Source: Onthophagus taurus (lineage: Eukaryota; Arthropoda; Insecta; Coleoptera; Scarabaeidae). Taken from it: 64,000 nt of DNA. Every line of letters begins with the position of its first letter. Positions within the stretch are counted from its first letter, which is position 1. The stretch lies in the NCBI RefSeq assembly GCF_036711975.1, contig NC_091972.1:19783001-19847000 (forward strand). Direction: 5' to 3'. A program made the position numbers and the translations under genes. The notes beneath the pieces were generated by a model that was not told where the DNA came from, searched no databases, and saw only the letters and a program-made list of their open reading frames with translations. Below, piece by piece: positions 1 to 12,085 of the stretch.

Positions 1-2165
1 TCATGAATAAATATTTTCTCAACTCCTAAAAATAAGGACAAGAAGATTTTTTTGAAAATCATGAATTTTTATCCATTTTCGGGTTGTCTTAAAAAATTAT
101 TACTTTAGTTTTTAATTTTTATCTCAAAATTTTTCTAATCAAAAGCATTCAAGTTTATGTACGATCTTCAAGAAGAAGGTTGTAGCTCTAATTTGATATA
201 TAAATATTTTTTCAACTTCTAAAAATAAGGTCAAGACAATGTTTTGAAAATCTTCAATTTTTATCAATTTTCGGGTTGTGTTAAAAAATTGTTAATTAGT
301 TTATAATTTTTATCTCAAAATTTTTATGATTCAAAACAATTAAATTTATGCAGCGTGCTAAAGAGGAATGCTTCAGCTTTAATTTCATGTATAAATATTT
401 TCTCAACTTCTAAAAATAAGGTTTAGACGATTTTTTGAAAATCATCAATTTTCGGGTTATGTTAAAACATTATTACTTTAGATTTTAACTTTTATCTCAA
501 GATTTTTCTAATCAAAAGCATTCAAGTTTATACACAGTCTTAAAGAGTAATGTTTTAGCTTTAATTTAATATATAAATATTTCCTCAACTCTTAAAAATC
601 AGGTCAAGACAATTTTTTGAACATTTAGAATTTTTATCAATTTTCGGTTTGTGTTAAAAATTTGTTAATTTAGTTTTTAATTTTTATCTCAAAATTTTTA
701 TAATCAACTTCATTTAGGTTTTTGTACTGTCGTGAAGAGGAAGGTTTCAGCTTCAATATCATGAAAAAATACTTTCTCAACTCCCAAAAATAAGATCAAG
801 GCGGATCTTTGAAAATCATCAATTTTCGGGTTATATTAGAAAATTATTACTTTCGTTTTTTATTTTTATCTCAAGATTTTTTTAATCAAAATCATTAAAG
901 TTTATATACGATCTTCAAGAGGAAGGTTATAGCTTTAATTTCATATATAAATATTTTTTCAACTTCTAAAAATAAGGTCAAGACAATGTTTTGAAAATCT
1001 TCAATTTTTATCAATTTTCGGGTTGTTTGAAGATATGGTTAACTTAGTTTTTAATTTTTATCTCAAAATTTTTATAATCCACTTCATTTAGGTTTTTGTA
1101 CTGTCGTGAAGAGGAAGGTTTCAGCTTCAATATCATGAAAAAATACTTTCTCAACTCCAAAAATAAGGTCAAGGCGGATCTTTGAAAATCATCAATTTTC
1201 GGGTTATATTAGAAAATTATTACTTTGTTTTTTAATTATTCTCTTAGCATTTTTCTAATCAAAACTATGAAAGTTTATATACGATCTTCAAGAGGAAGGT
1301 TATAGCTTTAATTTTATATATATATATTTTTTCAACTTCTAAAAATAAGGTCAAGACAATGTTTTGAAAATCTTCAATTTTTATCAATTTTCGGGTTGTG
1401 TTAAAAAATTGTTAATTTAGTTTTTAATTTTTATCTCAACATTTTTATAATCCACTTCATTTAGGTTTTTGTACTGGCGTGAAGAGGAAGGTTTCAGCTT
1501 CAATATCATGAAAAAATACGTTCTCAACTCCTAAAAATAAGATCAAGGCGGTTTTTTGAAAATCATCAATTTTTCGGTTATGTTAGAAAATTATTACTTT
1601 CGTTTTTAATTTTTATCTCAAAATTTTTATAATCCAAAACAATTAAGTTTCTGCAGCATCCTAAAGAGGAATGTTTCAGCTTTAATTTCATGTATAAATA
1701 TTTTCTCAACTCCTAAAAATAAGGTTAAGACGATTTTTTGAAAATCATCAATTTTCGGGTTATGCTAAAAAATTATTACTTAGATTTTAACTTTTATCTC
1801 AAGATTTTTCTAATCAAAATCATTCAAGTTTATATACAGTCTTCAAAAGGAATGTTTCGCCTTTAATTTCATACATAAATATTTTCTCAACTCCTAAAAA
1901 TAAGGTCAAGACGATGTTTTGAACATCTTCAATTTTTATTAATCTTCGGGTTATGTTAAAAAATTTTTATTTTAGTTTTTAATTTTTATCTCAAAATTTT
2001 TATAATACAAAATATTTAAGTTTATACGCCATCTGAAAGAGGGATGTTTCAGCTTTAATTTCATATATAAATATTCTTCCAACTTATAAAAAGAAGGCCA
2101 AAACCCTTTTTTTGAAAATTTCCAATTTTTATCAATTTTCAAGGTATATTAAAAATTTTTTATTT
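1..2165. repeat. Satellite A, block 1 (~185-bp tandem repeat)
   Basis: About twelve diverged copies of an A+T-rich unit. The anchor 'CAACTCCTAAAAATAAGG' recurs near 19, 206, 391, 575, 757, 958, 1148, 1331, 1516, 1697, 1880 and 2069, giving a period near 185 bp. Each unit also carries TTTTGAAAATC, TTTTCGGGTT and TTTTTATCTCAAAATTTTT. The array enters from the left edge, so its full length is unknown. No gene is visible in it. Confidence 0.93.
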
Positions 2166-2771
2166 TAGGTTAAGACAATTTTCTAAAATTCTTGAATTTT
2201 GCACAAAATTTAATTGAACTTTTTTAAAACTTCATCGTATCACTCCTCCTTCATTTTCCACTTATTTACCTTCTAAAAGAACCTTTTGTGATACGTGGGT
2301 TTTACATTTCTTATACATCTTGCTGTATAAAACAGCAATTCCAACGTACATCATGTTTATGTTTCTTTTAAATCAATGATTCATTATTTATTTCGTAAAA
2401 ATAAGATTTAGGAATAACTTAGAATAAATATTAATCAATCCAAAAACCAATTAAAATCTAAAATTAAAAGTTATAATTTAAAGCTTAATTACTATTTAAC
2501 TTTTCAAAAAATTTCGATTACGTGTGTTGAAACGCCAAGAGGAGAAAAAAATAAATCGCGTTTAGATCAAACATAATTTTAGTTTCAAATTATAAAGGTG
2601 TCTCAAAAATGGAAACGTTTAAATTACTTTGAGGGTTTTTAAGTGAATCGGATACAATTTTTGAACCATCCTATAGCAATATTATTTTTTTTTGTGCTCA
2701 CCTCCTATTTAATATATTTAAATAACTCACGTTGTGCGTAAAGCTCTCGTCCTACACGTTGAAAGCTCGGA
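2166..2771. other. Unique-looking sequence upstream of a predicted promoter
   Basis: No ORF of note and no repeat recognised. It separates satellite A block 1 from the TATA box at 2772 and would be the proximal regulatory region if that promoter is real. Confidence 0.4.
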
Positions 2772-2797
2772 TATAAAGCCAGCAAGCGCGAAATTCA
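2772..2797 (+). promoter_or_regulatory. Predicted core promoter: TATA box plus initiator
   Basis: TATAAA at 2772-2777 is followed 25 bp later by an initiator-like TTCAGAC with A at 2797. This spacing is right for a TATA-dependent insect promoter. The next good splice donor downstream is at 2988, and the first + strand gene with a matching acceptor is the NPF-like gene at 20487. Confidence 0.5.
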
Positions 2798-2987
2798 GAC
2801 CATTGCACACTTACCTGTTACAGTGTAAGCCCGAAAAGCACTTCCCTTAAACGTTTCAACTCGATTCTTTCCGACGTTTTTGTCCCCAATTTCAATTATT
2901 ATCAAACATAGTTCGATTTTTTTAAGTTCAACGTGAATTGAATCTGTCGTTTTAGAAGAATCAAAACAAAGAAGAGAAATTAATTTG
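2797..2987 (+). other. Candidate 5'UTR exon (possibly NPF exon 1)
   Basis: The stretch runs from the predicted initiator to a strong donor, TTTG|GTAAGT, with the intron starting at 2988. It has no useful ORF, so it would be a non-coding leader. Joining it to the acceptor at 20486 puts it nine bases upstream of the NPF ATG and implies an intron of about 17.5 kb made largely of satellites and transposons. The join is inferred from order and strand only; the exon could belong to a non-coding RNA. Confidence 0.35.
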
Positions 2988-4120
2988 GTAAGTTTAAAAT
3001 TGTTTTTGTTGTGAATTATTTATTTTGTTTTTGTTTATTTTGGTGTGATTATATACTTTTGAGTTTGTCGATTGAGAAATGTATAAAGGTAATTTCTTTT
3101 TCGTTGAAACACATGTTTCTATGTATTATCTATGTAGATTATTTGTAATCGGTAAATGTAAACGACTCATTTCGCTGAACGAGCGTTCTAAATTGTTTAA
3201 TGTCATGTTCAATTAATATGGATGTTAATTTATGAACATTATGAAGAGTGTTATGTTAGTGGTTTCGCATAAATCCATTAATAAACGTTTTTATAATATT
3301 ATTTTAACTACAGTTATTTAGGAAAATCATAAAATATAGAGAAATTTTATTAAATCATCGGCAAGTGTTGTACTGTAAATTTAAAGTGTTGGAATTGGAA
3401 AATTTCGAGTAGATTTAGAGGATAGCTACACACTCGCGCACAGTAATTACCCACTTTTGCAATTAGTACAGTTACGTGCAAACACTTAAAATGTAAAATA
3501 TTTCAACGAAAATATATACACCAACGTGCCTCGTACTCAGAGTGTTAATGAATAAAACCCAACCCCCTACAAATGTAATTTTTGTAATTTTCAAATGATT
3601 ACAGCATCATATTTTAAATTAATTTTAACCGAGTTATGTAACAATTCAATATTCTATAAAACAAATATTATCACTTAGTTAATATAGTATCGTTGCATAG
3701 ATTACGTTATATCTTAGATTTTAGGGGAGATGTTTATAAAATAAACACCCAAACTTTATCACCTGATCATCTTAGGTTTTGTTATCAAAACATATTTGTT
3801 GTTGCGGAAATCAAAATATTATTTTGGTAAATAAATTAGTTATAATATTTTAAAGAAATTTAAAGCCTAATAAAAACGAAATGAATAGGTTTTAAAATCG
3901 AGATAATACTTTAGAATTAAATTTGTTAAGGCGTGGTGGCATTTAATTAATTTAATTAATCACTAAAGGCAAAGTAATTGAAACCAATGCGGTTAATTAT
4001 AACGAAATACACCGCAAGTGGTTGAAATTGTTCATACAAGCTATTTGCTACTATAGATAAAAAAGTTTTGATAAGATAAATTTTATCATCACAAAAAAGA
4101 AATTCTCAAACAATTTTTTT
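2988..4120. other. Non-repetitive A+T-rich stretch (putative intron)
   Basis: I see no coding potential, RNA gene or recognisable element here. Confidence 0.4.
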
Positions 4121-4283
4121 AACATTTAGGTACATTGAAGGTATGCACACCATAAATAATAATTCAATGACTAATTAAGTATTCTTAATGCGAATTGTTA
4201 AAGCTTTTAGTTCAGTTTAAACATCCACTTTATCCTTACTTTTTAAAACTAAACCAGAATTACAATACAATAAAAATTTTCTT
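4121..4283 (+). repeat. Direct repeat flanking satellite A block 2, left copy
   Basis: About 160 bp, recognisably similar to 6038-6196. Shared landmarks are GACTAATTAAGTATTCT, AATGCGAATT, TTAAAGCTTTTAGTTC and ACAATAAAAA. The two copies bracket the satellite block in the same orientation. Confidence 0.8.
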
Positions 4284-6012
4284 GTTATGTTAAAAATCTG
4301 TTAAGTTAGAATTTTTATATTACAAAGTATTTAAGTTCATACACCATCATAAAGAGGAATACTTCAGATTTAATTTTATGTATAAATATTTTCTCAACTC
4401 CTAAAAATAAGGTCAAGACAACGTTTTGAAAATCACTAATTTTTATCAATTTTTGGGCTATTACAAAATTGTTAATTTAGGTTTTAATTTTTATCTCAAA
4501 ATTTTTATAATATAAAGTATTTAAATTCACACGCCATTTTAAAGAGGAATATTTCGGCTACATTTTCAAATATAAATATTCTTTCAACTCGTAAAATTTA
4601 GGTCAATACGATGTTTTCAAAATCACCAATTTTTATCAATTTTTGGGATGTTAAAAAATTGTTAAATTAGTTATTAATTTTTATCTCAAAATTTTTATAA
4701 TACAAAGTATTTAAATTCACACACCGTCTTAAAGAGGAATATTTCGGCTACATTTTCAAATATAAATATTCTTTCAACTCCTAAAATTTAGGTCAAGACG
4801 ACGTTTTGAAAATCACTCTTATAAATTTTCGGGTTGTGTTAAAAAATTGTTAATTTAGTTTTAATTTTTATCTCAAAATTTTTATAATACAAAGTATTTA
4901 AATTCACACACCATATTAAAGAGGAATGTTTCGGCTACATTTTCAAATATAAATATTCTTTCAACTCCTAAAATTTAGGTCAAGACGACGTTTTGAAAAT
5001 CACCAATATTATAAATTTTCGGGTTGTATTAAAAAATTGTTAATTTAGTTTTTAATTTTTATTTCAAAATTTGTATAATACATAGTATTTCAATTCACAC
5101 ACCATCTTAAAGAGGAATATTTCGGCTACATTTTCAAATATAAATATTCTTTCAACTCCTAAAATTTAGGTCAAGACGACGTTTTGAAAATCACCAATTC
5201 TTATAAATTTTCGGGTTGTATTAAAAAATTGTTAATTTAGTTTTTAATTTTTATCTCAAAATTTTTATAATACAAAGTATTTAAATTCACACACGATCTT
5301 AAAGAGGAATATTTCGGCTACATTTTCAAATATAAATATTCTTTCAACTCCTAAAATTTAGGTCAAGACGACGTTTTGAAAATCACCAATTCTTATAAAT
5401 TTTCGGGTTGTATTCAAAAATTGTTAAATTAGTTTTTAATTTTTATCTCAAAATTTTTATAATACAAAGTATTTAAATTCACACACCATCTTAAAGAGGA
5501 ATGTTTCGGCTACATTTTCAAATATAAATATTCTTTCAACTCGTAAAATTTAGGTCAATACGATGTTTTCAAAATCACCAATTTTTATCAATTTTTGGGA
5601 TGTTAAAAAATTGTTAAATTAGTTTTTAATTTTTATCTCAAAATTTTTATAATACAAAGTATTTAAATTCACACACCGTCTTAAAGAGGAATATTTCGGC
5701 TACATTTTCAAATATAAATATTCTTTCAACTCCTAAAATTTAGGTCAATACGATGTTTTGAAAATCACCAATTTTTATCAATTTTTGGGATGTTAAAAAA
5801 TTGTTAATTTAGTTTTTAATTTTTATCTCAAAATTTTTATAATACAAAGTATATAAATTCATACACCATCTTAAAGAGGAAGGTTTTAGCTACAATTTAA
5901 AATATAAATTTTTTCTCAACTCCTAAAAATAAGGTCGAGACGATTTTTTGAAAATCTTCAATTTTCATCAATTTTCGGGTTATGTTAAAAATTAATTAAT
6001 TTAATTTTTATC
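4270..6012. repeat. Satellite A, block 2 (~185-bp tandem repeat)
   Basis: About nine copies related to block 1. Copies between about 4500 and 5850 are much more alike than those of block 1, with recurring ATTTCGGCTACATTTTCAAA, CAACTCCTAAAATTTAGGTC and ACGACGTTTTGAAAATCAC. That suggests recent homogenisation. The array is bracketed by ~160-bp direct repeats. Confidence 0.93.
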
Positions 6013-6037
6013 TCAAAATTTAATATTTATTAATTTT

Positions 6038-6196
6038 AATATTTAAGTACATTAAAGCGATAGCAACCCCAAAATAAAAATTCCACGACTAATTAAGTAT
6101 TCTGAATGCGAATTATTAAAGCTTTTAGTTCGGTTTAAACTTCCACCTTTTTCTTAATTTTTTAAAGTAACCCAGAATAACAACACAATAAAAACT
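6038..6196 (+). repeat. Direct repeat flanking satellite A block 2, right copy
   Basis: Same-orientation partner of 4121-4283. Confidence 0.8.
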
Positions 6197-6600
6197 TTTT
6201 CTTTTCATAACGTTTTTGTTCTATGAACGTGTTAAAATTACAAGTCAACGTTTTAGGTATATTTTGACGTTTTGTTTCCTCTTGACTCAATTCGAGCCTG
6301 TAACGTATAAGTTCTAGAACTTAAAGTGCAATTACTTCGATTCGTTGAACACTCTGATTACTAACGTTCTTTCAAAAACTGTTTCTCCCGACGGTGGTAA
6401 ACGTTTCCAATAATTGCAGTGCTCGCGATCTTACTTTGATGTTCAAAAGGGAACCTATACGATAACGTAACTTTACATCAAAAATGATATTATGTTGATG
6501 TAATATACATTTGATGTATAGATATGTTATTATTCAGGATTGGAATATGTAACTTGTAACAATGCTCGTTTTAAAATGACACATTTTTTTATTTCATTTA
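6197..6600. other. Stretch without recognised features
   Basis: No ORF, repeat or RNA gene was recognised between the flanking direct repeat and the next repeat domain. Confidence 0.4.
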
Positions 6601-7019
6601 TTAATTTTTTGAAGACAAATATTGTCTTGAGGTTATGGTAATAATTATTATTACTCCAATCAAAAAATATTTCAAATAACATTTGTGCAGAATTTAATAA
6701 TGAATAACTTTAGTTACAATAAGGTTACATAAGAGTTAGAAAAAAAGTAGCTTGCATGTCTCTATCTCTTTTTTTAAATAAATTCCAATGTCGACCCCTC
6801 CAATGATGACCCTCAAAGCGCTATCATCTTTTGTTTTTCCCCTAGAGGCCAAAATTGAAAATATCGTAAAACCAGCAAGTGCAATTATCTTGGTTATTAT
6901 TATAGGAGGAGTAACTACCCTTTTAGGGAAGCCGAAGTCGCCCATGGTTCATATATTAAAATACCCTTAAAATTGCCTAAAGAATAACCCCTTGAAGTTT
7001 GGGCACATCATTCAGATAT

Positions 7020-7176
7020 CCAATGTTTTAAAAATTTAAGACCCAACTTTGAAGGTCTATAACTCCTCAGGGATACAACTTAGTATAGAGATAAGTTGCG
7101 TTAAATCATCTTAATTTACATTGTCCTCTACATGTCCCTGCTCTGTGTCGGTTCTTATGTGAATCACCCTGTATAT
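7020..7176. repeat. Transposon-terminus fragment also present near 52.1 kb
   Basis: About 150 bp, near-identical to 49438-49462 plus 52108-52237, where the copy is split by PLE-C. Shared text includes ATAACTCCTCAGGGATACAA and GTGAATCACCCTGTAT. The CACCCTGTA end is a common terminus of TA-targeting DNA transposons. Family not identified. Confidence 0.6.
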
Positions 7177-7245
7177 TCAGAATTTAATAAGGAATAGGTT
7201 TTATTAAAACTATTTTCTGAAATTCCTGTTCAATGTCGCTATATA

Positions 7246-8265
7246 CAGGGTGTCAGATAAAAAACGCCCCAACTCTGTCATTTACATTCCGATTTTCATG
7301 AGCGAGGTATCAAATGAAAATTATAAAAAATTAAATCAATGAAGTAACGATGAAAAATGTTTTATTTTTATGTACAGCTGTTTCGGAACACCAACGTGCC
7401 CTTCTTCTGGCACGACTAAAGATTAAAATACACATTGTAAAAGAAGTTATGATATAAAGAAGTTATATAAAATTATTATTGAAATTAACACTCAAAAAAC
7501 CCCCGAAAATCCCTTCAAACATTATTAAAAAATTCAAAAAATATATATTTACCGTCAAAGGTTAATGATAAGGGTTCATGCTTATTATTTTATTCATGTT
7601 ACAAGTTGAAGCAATTCGAAAAGGGCTGCATAATATCATCCAAACTCAAAATTTATACCTGAAGGGAGCGTTAATTTTTGTAGAAATAATTGCTTAAAAT
7701 ATAATTAAATATCATCAAAGTATTTCTGTAAAATAATTGAAAAATATTAGATCAGGGCAGCGTGTTACCAAAAATGACGACTTATTCATCGTTAAAAATT
7801 TTGTTGGAAAAACCACGAGGATAAATAAACCACCAAAAAGAATTTTATAAACGTAAAAATTAATTTTCTGTAAAAGAACCAAGTGTTAGGGAACACAAGA
7901 CCATATTATAGAACACATTATAAAATTCAATTTTGAAAAAATCTACTTACAAAATATGTGAGCAAGAAGAAGAGATGAGACTAAGACAATGTTCGGAAAA
8001 TGTTTAATTGTTTTTCTCTGCTAAAATTACAATTAATGTTAATATATTGTACAGCAATGAGTTCAGAAAAAATCTCTATCCAATAACGTGAAGAAAAATA
8101 TATGGAGCAATTTGAAAAACAAAAGCTAATAATCGGTTAAAATTGAAGATGGCGTTGAAAGAAAATTATTTGTAGCATCAAACCATTTCATTTAATACCT
8201 CGCTCATAAAAATCGGAATGTAAATGACAGAATTACAGCTTGGCGCGTTTTTATCTGACACCCTG
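7246..8265. mobile_element. Non-autonomous TIR element 1 (~1.02 kb)
   Basis: The termini are long inverted repeats starting CAGGGTGTCAGATAAAAA and containing CATTTACATTCCGATTTT and ATGAGCGAGGTAT, about 70-80 bp. TATA lies on each side (7242-7245 and 8266-8269), so the target duplication is TATA or TA. No transposase is encoded. The interior carries a fragment resembling a Penelope-type end near 7368-7420 (minus strand), with a TTTCGGAACA..GCCCTTCTTCTGGCACGAC arrangement like the PLE-C ends. Confidence 0.85.
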
Positions 8266-8653
8266 TATAAGCATAAAAAATAATATTTTGCGGTTATGTT
8301 AATAATTATCACACCAATCAAGAAATGTTTCAAATAATATACAGGGTGAGTTATTAGTATCCCGGCGGACCGTTTGAAAATATTTATACAAAAGTTGTTT
8401 GGCTCATCACTTTCTATTACGTAAAATTATTGTCACTTACACAGGATGTTCCATTTAAGCGTATCGGAGTACGTAAATTTGTTTAAATCGAACACCCAGT
8501 ATATTTTATCATAATATGAATACAACTAAATTTGTTCATACAACCGTATATACCGGTTCATATACCGTTACTATTTCACAGCATTAATAGTTCATGAGAT
8601 ATTCAATTGTTCTTCCAAAATGTACCCATTCCAGGATCTTTTTAAAAACACTA

Positions 8654-9849
8654 TACATGTGTTTATAAAGCTTAGTTACTTTTGATGTTTTTCAAATGGT
8701 TTTTTTTAAAGTTTTTTAAAGGGAACACCTGTATATTGTGTGCTAGTTGAATTGCTCATCAAGTTCCCTTTAATTAATGGTAAGTATGTCATATGTCTAA
8801 CATTAATAGTTTTCCTGATATTTAGAATTTAAAGAAAAATGTGTAATAAAATTTCATTATTGTACTTAAAGAAGTGAGTGAACCTTTTTTTGTCATTTTT
8901 TTTGTTTTTTTCTTTGTCTGTCATTTGTAAATCAGTAATATTATATTAAAATACAATTAAAAAAAACTTTAATAAATAAATAATCAAAGCGTGATAAATA
9001 TACAAAAAATACAATTAAATGGCACAACCATAAATCTCTTTTTTAATTACTAAATTGTTTGAAGGAAATGCAGCAACAAACTATAAACAATTACTAAACG
9101 TTACTCAACAAGTACCGTAAAGTGGGGTGGAAGTGTGCCTCCTATGGTGAGAATGTGCCACATGGTTTTTTAATGTTCCGTGATGTTCCGAAGTAACATT
9201 ACTTTCGTAGTAAATCGAAACATACATCTGACAGCCGATACATTTGACAATATCATGTCCGAGGTGCCAAATTTAAAGATATGTAAAAAAACCGTGTGGC
9301 ACATTTTCACCCCATTTTATGGTAGGTATTAATTTAATTAATATTTAGAAGTTGTTCAAAACGCCGCCCATTATCCCTTCTACAAGCATTAATGCGCTGT
9401 ATAAAAGATCTTGAGCTATCTCTTAACATGTGCCTCTTATTTTCTCTAAAATCGTAAATTATATGGTAGAAGAATTGCATATTTTATTACTTACATCTTT
9501 TTAAATCTCATAAAGTACCAAGTCGCATTAAAATTTGGTATATGGCAGCAAAATTATTGTACATTATAAAATATTAATCAAATAATAAAAGGAAGAACAA
9601 AGAAAACTCATAAAAATAGACAGAATATAATATTAAGTGTTTTATTTCATATTTTATTACACATTATTCTTTATGTTCTAAATATCATGAAAAGTACTAG
9701 TTAGATGTATGACATACCTATCATTAATTAAAGGTAATTTGATGGGCAATTCAACAGGATGACAATATACAGGATGTTCCATTTAAAAAACTTGTGAAAA
9801 AGCCATTTGAAAAACATCAAAAGTAACTGAGTTTTATGAACACGCTGTA
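8654..9849. mobile_element. Nested inverted-repeat element (~1.2 kb)
   Basis: The sequence from about 8655 to 8870 reappears inverted at about 9640-9849. Shared pieces are AGTTACTTTTGATGTTTTTC, GAATTGC.CATCAA, TTTAATTAATG and GTGTAATAAAAT. The ends read ACA..GTGTT. It has no coding capacity and lies within TIR element 2. Confidence 0.75.
9115..9322. mobile_element. MITE, 208 bp, with TA target duplication
   Basis: Terminal inverted repeats read CCGTAAAGTGGGGTG on the left and CACCCCATTTTATGG on the right, extended by GTGCCACAYGGTTTTTT-type sequence inside. TA occurs at 9113-9114 and 9323-9324. It sits in the middle of the 8654-9849 element, three insertion levels deep. Family probably Tc1/mariner-like from the TA target. 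Confidence 0.8.
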
Positions 9850-9852
9850 TAA

Positions 9853-10000
9853 CAGTGGTGTCCATAACATCGATCGCCTAGAAAATTATGAATCTGAAAT
9901 ATCTAATATCTGGGCCTCAGAGCAAAAAAAAAGGAAGGTTACTTTAAACCCTTCGGTCGATCTTGGCAAGACATTTATACAAAAAGATCGATTTTGATCA
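9853..10000 (+). repeat. Direct repeat bordering satellite B, left copy
   Basis: About 150 bp, repeated in the same orientation at 11937-12085. Shared landmarks are CAGTGGTG.CCATAAC, ATGAATCTGAAATATCTA, TCTGGGCCTCAGAGCAAAAA and TCGGTCGATCTTGGCAAGAC. The CAGTGGTG start resembles a hAT-type terminus, but no inverted partner was found. Confidence 0.85.
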
Positions 10001-10018
10001 AAAATTAGTGGACACTAC

Positions 10019-11937
10019 TGCTCTAAATCGATTAAACATTAAAATTGTTGATTTTCGAAAATTAACTCAATTATAACTCAAAAACTAAAAGCGATGGAGA
10101 AAAACTTTTTAGACATAAAACCTTAGTAATGGGTCATAAAGACTAGATTCATAACAAGATTGAACGTAATTATTACTATTTTTTATTTATAAGCTCTAAA
10201 TCGATTAAACATCAAAATTGTTGATTTTCGAAAATTAACTCAATTATAACTCAAAAACTAAAAGCGATGGGGAAATACTTTTTATACATAAAACCTTAGT
10301 AATGGGCCATAAAGACTAAATCCATAACAAGATTGAACCCAATTATTACCATTTTTTATTTATAAGCTCTAAATCGATTAAACATCAAAATTGTTGATTT
10401 TCGAAAATTAACTCAATTATAACTCAAGAACTAAAAGCGATGGGGAAATACTTTTTATACAAAAAACATTAGTAATGGGCCACAAAGACTAAATCCATAA
10501 CAAGATTGAACCTAATTATTACCAATTTTTATTTATAAGCTCTAAATCGATTAAACATCAAAATTGTTGATTTTCGAAAATTAACTCAATTAAGTATAAC
10601 TCAAAAACTAAAAGCGATGGGGAAATACTTTTTATACATAAACCCTGAGTAATGGGCCATAAAGACTAAATACATAACAAGATTGAACCCAATTATTACC
10701 ATTTTTTATTTATAAGCTCTAAATCGATTAAACATCAAAATTGTTGATTTTCGAAAATTAACTCAATCATAACTCATAAACTAAAAGCGATGGAGAAAAA
10801 CTGTTTATACATAAAACCTTAGTAATGGGCGATAAAGATTAGGTCCATAACAAGATTGAACCCAATTATTACCATTTTTTATTTATAAGCTCTAAATCGA
10901 TTAAACATCAAAATTGTTGATTTTCGAAAATTAACTCAATTATAACTCAAAAACTAAAAGCGATGGGGAAATACTTTTTACACAAAAAATCTTAGTAATG
11001 GGCCATACAGACTAAATCCATAACAAGGTTGAACCTAATTATTACAATTTTTTATTTATAAGCTCTAAATCGATTAAACATCAAAATTGTTGATTTTCGA
11101 AAATTAACTCAATCATAACTCATAAACTAAAAGCGATGGAGAAAAACTGTTTATACATAAAACCTTAGTAATGGGCGATAAAGATTAGGTCCATAACAAG
11201 ATTGAACCCAATTATTACCATTTTTTATTTATAAGCTCTAAATCGATTAAACATCAAAATTGTTGATTTTCGAAAATTAACTCAATTATAACTCAAAAAC
11301 TAAAAGCGATGGGGAAATACTTTTTACACAAAAAATCTTAGTAATGGGCCATACAGACTAAATCCATAACAAGGTTGAACCTAATTATTACAATTTTTTA
11401 TTTATAAGCTCTAAATCGATTAAACATCAAAATTGTTGATTTTCGAAAATTAACTCAATCATAACTCATAAACTAAAAGCGATGGAGAAAAACTGTTTAT
11501 ACATAAAACCTTAGTAATGGGCGATAAAGATTAGGTCCATAACAAGATTGAACCCAATTATTACCATTTTTTATTTATAAGCTCTAAATCGATTAAACAT
11601 CAAAATTGTTGATTTTCGAAAATTAACTCAATTATAACTCAAAAACTAAAAGCTATGGGGAAATACTTTTTATACAAAAAACATTAGTAATGGGCCATAA
11701 AGACTAAATCCATAACAAGATTGAACCTAATTATTACCATTTTTTATTTACAAGCTCTAAATCGATTAAACATCAAAATTGTTGATTTTCGAAAATTAAC
11801 TCAATTATAACTCAAAAACTAAAGGCGATGGGGAAATACTTTTTATACATAAAACCTTAGTAATGGATCATAAAGACTAGATCCATAAATAGATTGAACT
11901 CAATTATTACCATTTTTTATTTATAAGCTCTAAATCA
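10019..11937. repeat. Satellite B (~175-bp tandem repeat, partly dimeric)
   Basis: About eleven copies of a unit containing GCTCTAAATCGATTAAACAT, TTGTTGATTTTCGAAAATTA, ACTAAAAGCGATGG and CCATAACAAGATTGAAC. Units begin near 10020, 10193, 10366, 10540, 10717 and 10891. A variant unit with ACTCATAAACTAAAAGCG and GGGCGATAAAGATTAGG recurs near 10765, 11112 and 11460, about 347 bp apart, so part of the array is a two-unit higher-order repeat. Copies there are almost identical. Confidence 0.95.
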
Positions 11938-12085
11938 GTGGTGACCATAACGTCAATTGCCAAATAAATCATGAATCTGAAATATCTATATCTGGGCCTC
12001 AGAGCAAAAAAAAAAGGAAGGTTACTTTAAACTCTTCGGTCGATCTTGGCAAGACATTTATATAAAAAGTCGATCTTGATCTAAT
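11937..12085 (+). repeat. Direct repeat bordering satellite B, right copy
   Basis: Same-orientation partner of 9853-10000. Confidence 0.85.

Noticed and set aside
6736-6970. Overlapping ORFs of 60-69 residues on both strands
   Set aside because: Short, mutually antisense, no recognisable domain, and the region is flanked by transposon-type repeats.
10019-11937. Regular repeat spacing considered as a CRISPR array
   Set aside because: Units are contiguous ~175-bp tandem copies with no variable spacers, in a eukaryotic context.
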